DNA of 64,000 nucleotides from Coralloluteibacterium thermophilum. Its GTDB lineage: Bacteria; Pseudomonadota; Gammaproteobacteria; Xanthomonadales; Xanthomonadaceae. The stretch lies in contig NZ_JBHSGG010000043.1 of the NCBI RefSeq assembly GCF_042654365.1, positions 36,095-100,094 of the forward strand. Direction: 5' to 3'. The notes beneath the pieces were generated by a model. It saw only the letters and a list, made by a program, of their open reading frames with translations, had not been told where the DNA came from and searched no databases. Shown here piece after piece: positions 42,019 to 49,161 of the stretch (the first letter of the stretch is position 1; each line of letters begins with the position of its first letter). The translations under genes and the position numbers were made by a program.

Positions 42019-42954
42019 TCAGTCGAAGTCGATGCTGCCCAGGAAGACCTGGCCCCGCCGCTCGCAGCAGCTGTACGGGCGCCAGAGCGCCCAGGCGTAG
42101 TCGCCCTGCTGGGCTTGGACGCGCGTGTCGGTGTGGGGGAAGACGGCGCAGGAGTTGGAGAGCGTGGGCGTCAGCTCCTGCCACTTGCCGGTGCTGGCGT
42201 CGGTTTCCATCAGCGCGCCGGCCGGCCAGTAGCCGTCGCGCTCGTCGGCCAGCAGGGGCTGGTAGACGTGCGGCTGGCCGCGGCGGGTGACGATGTCGCC
42301 GGCGCGCTGGGCGACGACGGCGCCGGACTTGTAGTCGTCGGTCTGGTGGAGGAAGCCGCCGCGCGGGTAGACGTTCCCCCACATGTTCAGGCCGGTCCGG
42401 GTGCCGATCTCGCGCCGGCCCGGGATCAGCGACTCGGGGTAGACCATCTCGGGCACGTTGTAGCGCCAGGCGAGCGTGTCGAGGGTGCTCAGCAGATAGG
42501 GCATGAACGCGGTGCCCGCGCCCTCGCAGGCGTAGCCGGAGGCGCTGGCGAACTGGCTGAACACCTGGCCGCCAGGATGGCCGATCACGTCGGCGTTCTT
42601 GAACTTGGCGAGGTTGTTCTCGTGTTCCTCGTTCGTGGTGCCGTCGCCGCCGTCCTCGGCGGTCGGGTTGGGCGGGCTCATGAACCGCACTTCGGTCCAG
42701 GGGTTCTCGCCGGTATTGCTGTAGCTCGACACCACGGCGTCGGGCACGTAGTGGCGCACCTTCACCGAGGTGCGCACGGTGCAGCCGGTCCAGGTGCAGT
42801 AGAGCCAGTAGCAGATGCCGACCACCCGGTATTCAAGGCAGTCAGGCGAGAGCGTGGAGGCGACAATCGTTCCGGTGTTGACGGCGTGCGACGACGCGGC
42901 GGCCGCGAGCAGGACGGCGCCCATGCTGGTGCGCAGGCGGCGCGAGGGCTTCAT
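42019..42954 (-). CDS. TraU-like conjugation protein, PFL_4710 family (TIGR03756)
   Basis: A 311-aa periplasmic protein with a signal peptide (SMGAVLLAAAASSHA). Many conserved cysteines sit in LSPDCLEYRVVGICYWLYCT, WTGCTVRTSVKVRHYVPDAV and the C-terminal PYSCCERRGQVFLGSIDFD, as in TraU of F-type systems, where disulfides shape the pilus-assembly protein. The start at 42954 overlaps the stop of the TIGR03757 gene. A DsbA-like protein encoded at 46647-47417 could form these disulfides. Confidence 0.9.
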   Translation of the reverse strand: MKPSRRLRTSMGAVLLAAAASSHAVNTGTIVASTLSPDCLEYRVVGICYWLYCTWTGCTVRTSVKVRHYVPDAVVSSYSNTGENPWTEVRFMSPPNPTAEDGGDGTTNEEHENNLAKFKNADVIGHPGGQVFSQFASASGYACEGAGTAFMPYLLSTLDTLAWRYNVPEMVYPESLIPGRREIGTRTGLNMWGNVYPRGGFLHQTDDYKSGAVVAQRAGDIVTRRGQPHVYQPLLADERDGYWPAGALMETDASTGKWQELTPTLSNSCAVFPHTDTRVQAQQGDYAWALWRPYSCCERRGQVFLGSIDFD

Positions 42955-43394
42955 GGCCGGCTCCTGCGGTGCGCGTCGATGCGGGCGACGGCCTTGGCAA
43001 CGTCCGCTTCGCCGTAGACGACATAGCGCTGGTCCACCACCACCGCAGGGATGGTGGTGATGCCGAGGCTCCAAGCGTCCACGACACCCTGGTAGGCGGT
43101 CGCGACGCGGGTCTGAAGCGCGGCGCCGCCGGCCTTAAGGCGCTGTTGGACGAGCGCGGTGCTGCGGGTGGCGTCGGCCGGCAGGTCGGTGGCCAGCTCG
43201 GCCTCGATGCGGGCGGCCTGGTCCAGCGTGATGACGCGCGCATCGGCCGGCGCCTGTACGGGGTGGCGGCTGTCGGTCACGACGATCAGGGCGTCGTTGG
43301 CCTGGGCGGCCGCATGGCCGGCGAACGCGGCGAGCAGCGCGACGGCCAGCAGGCCTCGCCGCAGCATCGGAGAATCGAGGGATGAGGTCGGCAT
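42951..43394 (-). CDS. ICE conjugation protein, PFL_4709 family (TIGR03757)
   Basis: A 147-aa exported protein: signal peptide RRGLLAVALLAAFAGHAAA, then ALIVVTDSRHPVQAPADARV, RIEAELATDLPADATRSTAL and SLGITTIPAVVVDQRYVVYG. The last segment is a thioredoxin-fold-like cis-proline strand similar to the C-terminal part of TrbC/TraW-type proteins. It begins the TIGR03757-03756-03755-TraG cluster; a start-stop overlap follows. The MFS-repressor cassette lies upstream. Confidence 0.87.
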   Translation of the reverse strand: MPTSSLDSPMLRRGLLAVALLAAFAGHAAAQANDALIVVTDSRHPVQAPADARVITLDQAARIEAELATDLPADATRSTALVQQRLKAGGAALQTRVATAYQGVVDAWSLGITTIPAVVVDQRYVVYGEADVAKAVARIDAHRRSRP

Positions 43395-43510
43395 GGTGAA
43401 CTACCGTCGAGTGGACGATGGCGGTAGTCGACCGCAGTCGATGCGGGGGCACGACAAACAAACGGGCACCGGCGCGCCCCGATTTGCCGGGATGCGCGGA
43501 ACGGCCTGGG

Positions 43511-43531
43511 GAAAATGGGAGCCGAAGCCCC
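43511..43531 (-). terminator. imperfect terminator after the MFS gene
   Basis: On the minus strand GGGGC-TTCG-GCTCCC is followed by ATTTTCC just past the MFS stop codon. The stem has a bulge, but the TTCG loop and T-tract suit an intrinsic terminator. It closely resembles the perfect hairpin at 45250-45275. Confidence 0.5.
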
Positions 43532-43544
43532 TAGCTCAACGAGA

Positions 43545-44882
43545 TCAGGTTCGGCAATGGACGCAATGACGCGACGCGCGCGGCCATTCTGTGTGCAGAT
43601 CGTCAATGATCAGAGGATGCTGGTGTCTGCCTCGATCCGCGTGCTCGCGCATGTGAGGGTGATCCGGCGAGAGGTCGTGGTGATCGTGGGCGATGTTGGA
43701 AGGATCGCTGGCAGGCCAAAGCCTTAGCGCCAATACCACGCCGGCAAGGCCGATCAGCGACATGAGAGTGAAGGTCGGTTGCAGGCCAAAGGCGGCGCCG
43801 AAGCGCCCCGCCAACGGATAGCAAACCAGCCAACAGGCATGCGACAGCGCAAACTGCGCGGCGAACATTGCAGGCCGATCCTCGGCATGGGCGGAGCGAC
43901 GCAACAGCCGGCCAGAAGGCGTTTGCGCCACGCTGTAGCCGAAACCGATCACCACCCAAAGCGGCAGCAACGCGATATAGGACGGAACCAGCGCCCCTAT
44001 GGCTGTGCCGATGACCAGCACGGCAGCTCCGGTGACCATGACTAGGCGATCCGCCAACCTGTCGAGCAGGCCGGGCAAGACAAACGCAGCGATCATCGAG
44101 CCGCCCCCGAACGCCGCCAACGCCCAGGCCACTTCCGCTTCGCCCAAGCCGAAACGGGCTTTCACGAGGACGACCGTGTTCACGATCACCATGGCCCCCG
44201 CGGCCGACACGGCAAGGCTGATCGCCAGCAGCCCCCGCAGCCGGGGGGTGGCGAGGTAGAGGCGAATGCCCCGCGTGGTGCGCTCCCAGATGCCACGGCG
44301 CGGGCCAGGAATGGATGCGGGCAACGCCACGCTGACCACCAGCGCTGCCGAGACAAGAAAGCCAAGCACTGTCCCGGCAAACAGGTTGTGGAAACTGATG
44401 ACGGTCAGCAGCGCCGCCGCCAGCACCGGAGAGATCAGGCTTTCCAGGTCGTAGGCCAGCCGGGAGAGCGACAGGGCCTTCGTGTAGTCGGCCTCGTTGG
44501 GCAGGATCTCAGGGATCGTCGCCTGAAAGGTTGGCGTGAATCCGGCGGACGCCGCCTGCAACACGAAGATCAGCACATAGATTTGCCAGACCTCGGTGAC
44601 GAAAGGCAGGCAGAGGGCCACGGCTGCTCGAACCAGGTCCAGGGCGACCAGCAGCGATCTGCGCGGCAGGCGGTCGGAGAACGCCTGGGCGATCGGGGCG
44701 ATGCCGACATAGGCCACCATCTTGATGGCCAGCGCCGTACCAAGCACCGCCCCGGCATCGGCGCCCGCCAACTCGTAGGCGAGCAGGCCCAGCGCCACCG
44801 TCATCAAGCCGGTACCCACCAGCGCGATCACCTGGGCGGCGAACAGGTGGCGATAAGCACGATTCTTCAGGACGGCCAGCAT
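43545..44882 (-). CDS. MFS exporter with His-rich tail (NreB-like candidate)
   Basis: A 445-aa major facilitator with 12 predicted membrane helices. It starts MLAVLKNRAYRHLFAAQVIA, has FSDRLPRRSLLVALDLVRAA (the loop 2-3 motif) and GFGYSVAQTPSGRLLRRSAH. The C-terminal ~50 residues are cytosolic and rich in His (AHDHHDLSPDHPHMREHADR, GRHQHP), a feature of the nickel exporter NreB. The gene directly follows a metal-sensing DUF156 repressor gene, 9 bases away, so metal export under metal control is likely. Ni, Co or Cu cannot be told apart by sequence. Confidence 0.82.
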   Translation of the reverse strand: MLAVLKNRAYRHLFAAQVIALVGTGLMTVALGLLAYELAGADAGAVLGTALAIKMVAYVGIAPIAQAFSDRLPRRSLLVALDLVRAAVALCLPFVTEVWQIYVLIFVLQAASAGFTPTFQATIPEILPNEADYTKALSLSRLAYDLESLISPVLAAALLTVISFHNLFAGTVLGFLVSAALVVSVALPASIPGPRRGIWERTTRGIRLYLATPRLRGLLAISLAVSAAGAMVIVNTVVLVKARFGLGEAEVAWALAAFGGGSMIAAFVLPGLLDRLADRLVMVTGAAVLVIGTAIGALVPSYIALLPLWVVIGFGYSVAQTPSGRLLRRSAHAEDRPAMFAAQFALSHACWLVCYPLAGRFGAAFGLQPTFTLMSLIGLAGVVLALRLWPASDPSNIAHDHHDLSPDHPHMREHADRGRHQHPLIIDDLHTEWPRASRHCVHCRT

Positions 44883-44891
44883 CGCATCACC

Positions 44892-45149
44892 TCAAAGCAG
44901 CTTGGCGAGCGCCTTCATTTCAGCCAAGACGGAGGCCGAGCCATGGTCGAGGCAATGGTCGATGTGGTCGTGGATCAGCGCACGCTTTGCCGCCGTCACC
45001 GCGCTTTCCACCGCCGCGAGCTGGCGGGCGATGTCGAGGCAGGGCTCCCCCGCGTCGATCATGCCGATGACGTGGCGGAGGTGGCCTTCGGCACGCTTGA
45101 GGCGCTTCACCAGATCGGGATGGCTTGAGTGTTTGCGCGATTCCTTCAT
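44892..45149 (-). CDS. CsoR/RcnR-family (DUF156) metal-sensing repressor
   Basis: An 85-aa all-helical repressor. LVKRLKRAEGHLRHVIGMID and CLDIARQLAAVESAVTAAKR are the family core, and the metal-site positions read C37, H62 (25 residues on) and C66, the Cys-His-Cys spacing of copper sensor CsoR rather than the Cys-His-His of nickel sensor RcnR. The N-terminal RKHSSHPDLVK and IHDHIDHCLDH are also like NreA-type proteins next to nreB. Apo-protein should bind the palindrome at 45160-45178 just upstream and release it when metal is bound. Confidence 0.88.
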   Translation of the reverse strand: MKESRKHSSHPDLVKRLKRAEGHLRHVIGMIDAGEPCLDIARQLAAVESAVTAAKRALIHDHIDHCLDHGSASVLAEMKALAKLL

Positions 45150-45159
45150 GGAGGGACTG

Positions 45160-45178
45160 TATCCCCCCTGGGGGGATA
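45160..45178. promoter_or_regulatory. operator of the CsoR/RcnR-type repressor
   Basis: A perfect palindrome, TATCCCCCC-T-GGGGGGATA, begins 11 bases ahead of the repressor gene. A run of 4-7 G/C flanked by A/T half-sites is the known DNA target form of DUF156 repressors. Autoregulation of repressor and exporter follows from position. Confidence 0.8.
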
Positions 45179-45249
45179 TGGGCAAGAGCACGAGGCTTCA
45201 ACAGAACGTCTTGTTTTAGGCCAGTTTCGCGTCTCAGGGCGCAGCAAAA

Positions 45250-45275
45250 GGAAAAGCGGGAGCCGAAGCTCCCGC
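45250..45275 (-). terminator. intrinsic terminator after the 190-aa ICE protein
   Basis: Read on the minus strand: GCGGGAGC-TTCG-GCTCCCGC followed by TTTTCC, an 8-bp perfect stem with a stable tetraloop and T-tract. It ends transcription right after the gene at 45282-45854, before the metal-repressor operator. Confidence 0.85.
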
Positions 45276-45281
45276 GGTGGA

Positions 45282-45854
45282 TCACGATGGGACGTGCTGC
45301 TCGATGGCCTTGCGCGCGGGGACGCGCCAGAACCGGTCTACCAGCCGCCCCTGGAGCACGCGAGCCTGCAGGCGCAGGTTCTTGGCCGTGCAGTAGTTGT
45401 CCCAGCTGTGCTCGTAGGAGGCTTCGTCGTACAAGGCACGAGCCTCCTTGATTACCTGTTCCGCTTCCTGGTCGGAGGTGACGGGCAGGCACCAGCGGAT
45501 GCCAGGCGTCCTCACTTCGCCGGTCAGCACCAGACGCTCGTTGCGATCGACAACGGTGAAGGACTCGGGGCGAAAGCTGAGGGCTTCATCGTCGTCGCTG
45601 AGATCAAAGCGATCCTCGGCATAGCATTGCTCGATCAGGGATATGGCCTGTTCGATGAGGCCGCACTGGCCGATCTCGAGCGTGCAGGGTCTCCAGAAGG
45701 TCCCGTAGATGGGATCGTCTTCGCGATACTCCACCTCGCCCCGGCAGGTGATGGTGAACTGGCGCCAGAACACGTCCTCGCGGACATAGGTGCCGGCGCG
45801 GTAGGGATCGGCGACAAAGGGGACGCCGTCGAAGTGATGGATGGCGGGTTGCAT
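45282..45854 (-). CDS. ICE protein of unknown function, 190 aa
   Basis: Not recognised. A soluble, acidic protein starting MQPAIHHFDGVPFVADPYRA, with VFWRQFTITCRGEVEYREDD, GLIEQAISLIEQCYAEDRFD and WDNYCTAKNLRLQARVLQGR. No membrane segments or known catalytic motif can be seen. It starts 102 bases downstream of the RadC-like gene on the same strand and ends at a strong terminator, so the two may share a transcript. Good codon use and the terminator support it as a real gene. Confidence 0.7.
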   Translation of the reverse strand: MQPAIHHFDGVPFVADPYRAGTYVREDVFWRQFTITCRGEVEYREDDPIYGTFWRPCTLEIGQCGLIEQAISLIEQCYAEDRFDLSDDDEALSFRPESFTVVDRNERLVLTGEVRTPGIRWCLPVTSDQEAEQVIKEARALYDEASYEHSWDNYCTAKNLRLQARVLQGRLVDRFWRVPARKAIEQHVPS

Positions 45855-45955
45855 GGTGCGCTCCTTGGAATGGCACATGGGCACACCCGCCCCATCGGAC
45901 AGGTGCGCCCGCACGGGGTGGAAGAAGGCCGCCCGGCGAGCGGGCGGCGATGGGA

Positions 45956-46456
45956 CTAGATGAGGCCGTTGAGGGCGAACGAGTACGGCTCGCCCTTGCC
46001 GATCACGAAGTGGTCGAGCATGCGGACGTCGATCATGTCGAGCGCCTCGCGCAGCCGTTGGGTCAAGACCCGGTCGGCGGTCGATGGCTCGGTACCGCCG
46101 GACGGATGCTGGTGCGCCACGATCAGCGCCGCGGCGTTGTGGACGAGCGCTCGCTGCATGATGACGCGGGGGTGTACGTCCGCAGAGTCGATCGTTCCTC
46201 TGAACAGGACCTCGAAGGCGATGACCTGGTGCTTGGTGGTCAGGAAGACGACGGCGAACACTTCGCTGGGCTCCTGCATGAGCTGCAGGCGCAGGTAGTC
46301 GCGTGCGACATCGGGCCAGGTCAGCGTTGGACCGCTGGCATAGAGCCGGTGCTCCAGTAGCGCGATGGCTTGCGCGACGATCCAGTCGTCGTGTTCGCTG
46401 TTGGGGGTGGTGGACGCGGCTCCGATGGCATCTTGGACGGTCAGGGACGAAAGCAT
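45956..46456 (-). CDS. RadC-like JAB/JAMM domain protein
   Basis: A 166-aa RadC-family protein. The JAMM metal motif is complete: HNAAALIVAHQHPSGGTEPS followed by TAD, with VFAVVFLTTKHQVIAFEVLF and MLDHFVIGKGEPYSFALNG around it. It lacks the N-terminal helix-hairpin-helix of chromosomal RadC, as is common for ICE and plasmid copies (YeeS/YkfG type). The start at 46456 has a GGAGG ribosome-binding site 8 bases ahead; an ATG at 46471 is possible. Its role in the element, perhaps DNA processing or anti-defence, is unknown. Confidence 0.88.
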   Translation of the reverse strand: MLSSLTVQDAIGAASTTPNSEHDDWIVAQAIALLEHRLYASGPTLTWPDVARDYLRLQLMQEPSEVFAVVFLTTKHQVIAFEVLFRGTIDSADVHPRVIMQRALVHNAAALIVAHQHPSGGTEPSTADRVLTQRLREALDMIDVRMLDHFVIGKGEPYSFALNGLI

Positions 46457-46646
46457 GGGTATGGCCTCCATGTTTGAAGTCGGAGGCGCGCCCATGGGAG
46501 GGACTGGCCCTCCGGGACGATGGGTGGATACAGCGGGAAGAAGTGGCATCCACCATCGCGGGTGCGATGGCTGTTCGCGTCGAGGGATGCGATGCGAACG
46601 GTTCGGTCAGCGCGGTATCACCGCGCCGTAGCCTCGAAGACCGTGG

Positions 46647-47417
46647 CTACCTGGGCATGTCGCCATCGTCGATGGCGGACAGGTCCGGGGGCTCGGCCGG
46701 CGCGGCCGGCAATTCGTTGGACGTGAGCAGGTCCAGCGCGGAGAGCAGCGCGTCGGCCTCGACCGGGCCGGGCAGCAGCAGGGATTGGCCGGTGGCCTCG
46801 TCGCGCACGCGCAGGGTTGGCGTGGCGTTGATACCGTCGCGGCTGCCCTCGCGTGCCTGGGCCTGGATGCGCGCCACGGTGCGGTCGCTGTCGAGGCAGG
46901 CTTGCAGCGCGGCGGACTGGCCGGGAAAGCGTGCCTCCTCCGGCACGCCCTGGCCGTTGCCGCGGGTGTGCTGGTAGAGCCAGGTCACGGCCTGCCAGAA
47001 CGCGGCCGGTCCGCCGGTCTCGCCGGCGCACTCGGCCAGGCTGGCGAGCTGGGTGGCCGTCGGCTCGTGCGCCGGCAGCGGCAGGTGGTGCCAGCGCAGG
47101 CGCGTGTCCGGGTGCTGGTCGATCCACGCCATCACTTGGGGGACATACGCCTTGCAGTACGGGCACTCCAGGTCGGCGTAGAGGATCAGCGTGAAGCGGG
47201 CCTCGGCGGCGCCGTGGTGCCACGGCGGGCCGGCCTGCTGGGCCGGCGTGGCGGCCGGGGCGTCATTGCCGGCCGGCAGCGGCGGCAGCGGCGCGTCGGG
47301 CGCCGGTGGGCCGGACAGGAACCAGGCCAGCAGCAACAGCAGCACCAGCGCTGCCGCGGAGGCAGGCCAGACAAGGCGGCGCCAGGCGCCGCGGGGGGAC
47401 GGGGTCGTCGTTCGCAT
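46647..47417 (-). CDS. DsbA-like thioredoxin-fold protein of the transfer region
   Basis: A 256-aa membrane-anchored periplasmic oxidoreductase. One N-terminal membrane helix (WPASAAALVLLLLLAWFLSG) and a Pro/Ala linker lead to a DsbA-family domain with active-site C85-P-Y-C88 (ILYADLECPYCKAYVPQVMA) and a cis-proline loop INATPTLRVRD. It likely forms or shuffles disulfides in Cys-rich pilus-assembly proteins such as the TraU-like protein. It belongs to the transfer operon; the plus-strand AbiE cassette separates it from the VirB4-like gene. Confidence 0.9.
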   Translation of the reverse strand: MRTTTPSPRGAWRRLVWPASAAALVLLLLLAWFLSGPPAPDAPLPPLPAGNDAPAATPAQQAGPPWHHGAAEARFTLILYADLECPYCKAYVPQVMAWIDQHPDTRLRWHHLPLPAHEPTATQLASLAECAGETGGPAAFWQAVTWLYQHTRGNGQGVPEEARFPGQSAALQACLDSDRTVARIQAQAREGSRDGINATPTLRVRDEATGQSLLLPGPVEADALLSALDLLTSNELPAAPAEPPDLSAIDDGDMPR

Positions 47418-47530
47418 CGCTGTCCCTGTGGTCGAATCCGGGCCGATTGCCGGGGGTCGAGTCCATCACCTGCGCGCGGGCGCAGGGGGCAACAATCCGG
47501 CATGGCCGGGTTCCCCTTGTGAGGTGGTAT

Positions 47531-47577
47531 GTGACAAAACCTCTGCTATATTCTCCATGTAGCAGAGGAATCGTCAC
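47531..47577. promoter_or_regulatory. extended dyad operator of the abiE operon
   Basis: CCTCTGCTA (47540-47548) and TAGCAGAGG (47560-47568) form a perfect 9-bp inverted repeat, and GTGAC (47531-47535) with GTCAC (47573-47577) extends it after a 4-base gap on each side. It overlaps the start region of abiEi (GTG at 47579), and AbiEi proteins autorepress by binding inverted repeats here. Confidence 0.75.
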
Positions 47578-47578
47578 A

Positions 47579-48199
47579 GTGGCAAACACCAGCACCCAGC
47601 GCGACCAGGCGCTCAAGCTCCTGGGCGCCCGTTCCACGATGCGGCAGAGGGACTTCGCCGCCCGAGGCATCGACCCGGAGACGCTTGCGCGCCTGGTCCG
47701 GGAAGGCGTCGTCGTGCGTCCGGCACGGGGGCTGTACCAGCTGGCCGACGGGCCGGCCGACGCTCGCCGGGCGCTGGCCGAAGCCGCGGCGCTTGTGCCC
47801 AAGGGCGTCGTCTGCCTGGTGTCGGCGCTGCAATTTCACGAACTCACCCTGCAGATGCCGTCGAGCGTGTGGATGGCGATCGAGCGGACCGCCTGGCGCC
47901 CGCGGATCGACTACCCGCCGATCCGGTTCGTGCGCTTCACCGGGTCGGCCATGAACGAGGGGGTCGAACGGCATCGCATCGAGGGCGTGGACGTGGCGAT
48001 CACCGATCCGGCGCGGACCATCGTCGATTGCTTCCGCTATCGCGAGAAGATCGGGATCGACGTGGCGCTGGAAGGACTGCGCGAGGGCCTGCGGCAGCGC
48101 AAGGCGACGAGCGATCAGCTGTGGCGGTACGGGACCAAGGCCCGGGTCTGGTCGACCATGAAACCCTATGTCGAGGCGACGGTGGCCGATGGCGCGTGA
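47579..48199 (+). CDS. AbiEi-family antitoxin/transcriptional repressor
   Basis: A 206-aa antitoxin of the type IV AbiE system. The N-terminal winged helix is ALKLLGARSTMRQRDFAARG, IDPETLARLVREGVVVRPAR, GLYQLA; the C-terminal domain contains LVPKGVVCLVSALQFHELTL, FVRFTGSAMNEGVERHRIEG and VAITDPARTIVDCFRYREKI, all typical for AbiEi. The GTG at 47579 is preferred for an AGAGGA ribosome-binding site. It overlaps the abiEii start by 11 bases. It is read against the surrounding transfer operon. Confidence 0.88.
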   Translation: MANTSTQRDQALKLLGARSTMRQRDFAARGIDPETLARLVREGVVVRPARGLYQLADGPADARRALAEAAALVPKGVVCLVSALQFHELTLQMPSSVWMAIERTAWRPRIDYPPIRFVRFTGSAMNEGVERHRIEGVDVAITDPARTIVDCFRYREKIGIDVALEGLREGLRQRKATSDQLWRYGTKARVWSTMKPYVEATVADGA

Positions 48200-49097
48200 A
48201 CCCCTGAAGAATGTCGGCGCATCGGTGCGGGCTCGCCTGCTGCAGCGCTCCCGTGACGAGCGCACCGACTTCCAGATCCTGCTGACGCGCTATGCGCTGG
48301 AGCGGCTGCTGTACCGGCTGAGCGTGTCCGCCCATCGCAACCGCTTCATCCTCAAGGGTGCAATGCTGTTCGTGACCTGGGTGGAAGCGCCGTTCCGTCC
48401 GACGCGCGATCTGGACTTGCTCGGCTATGGCGAGAACAGTCCCGAGGCAATTGCCGAAGCGTTTCGCGCGATCCTGGCCCAGCCCGTCGATGACGACGGT
48501 GTGGCGTTCGATGTCGATGGGCTCGAAGCCGCGCCGATCCGCGAGGAACTGGAGTACGGCGGCGTGCGGGTTCGCACGCGGGCCACGATTGCCGGCGCTC
48601 GCGTTCCGATCTAGGTCGATGTGGGTTTCGGCGATGCGATCACGCCCGGGCCGATCGAGATCGACTACCCGGCGCTGCTCGATGCGCCGGCGCCGCACCT
48701 GCGGGCGTATCCCGTCGAGACAGTGGTGGCGGAGAAGTTTCATGCGCTCGCGTCGCGCGGCATCGCCAACAGCCGGCTGAAGGATTTCTACGATCTGTGG
48801 GTGATCGCCTCGACGTTCGAGCTGGAGCGGATGCCGCTGGCCGCGGCCGTCCGTCAGACCTTCGAGCGGCGCGACACGGCGCTACCGCAGGAGCGGCCGA
48901 CCGGGTTCACCGCTGCCTACGCCGAGACCTGGGGCGGACAGTGGCAGGCGTTCCTGACCCGCGAGCGGATGGCGGCAGCGCCGGGGGACCTGGCAACGGT
49001 GATCGCGGACCTGGAGCGCTTCCTGATGCCGCTGCTGGAGGACGTGGAAGCATCCTGGCGCTGGAAGCCTGGTCATGGGTGGCACGAGGCAAGGTAA
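48189..49097 (+). pseudogene. AbiEii toxin (nucleotidyltransferase) split by an amber codon
   Basis: The toxin partner of AbiEi, a GTP-binding nucleotidyltransferase. The frame runs 302 codons but codon 142 is TAG (48612-48614), where ARVPI-stop-VDVGFGDAITPG would read on; a one-base CAG-to-TAG change explains it. Both parts keep family motifs: FILKGAMLFVTW and RPTRDLDLLGYG before the stop, and VETVVAEKFHALAS and RLKDFYDLWVIAST after it. No other lesion is seen, so the change is recent. Without suppression only a 141-aa N-terminal piece is made and the toxin is expected to be dead. Confidence 0.85.
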
Positions 49098-49161
49098 GCG
49101 CGTATTCCGCACAGGCACGTTCGCGATTCACCCAATCGCCTGACTGCGCCAGAGCGCGACG

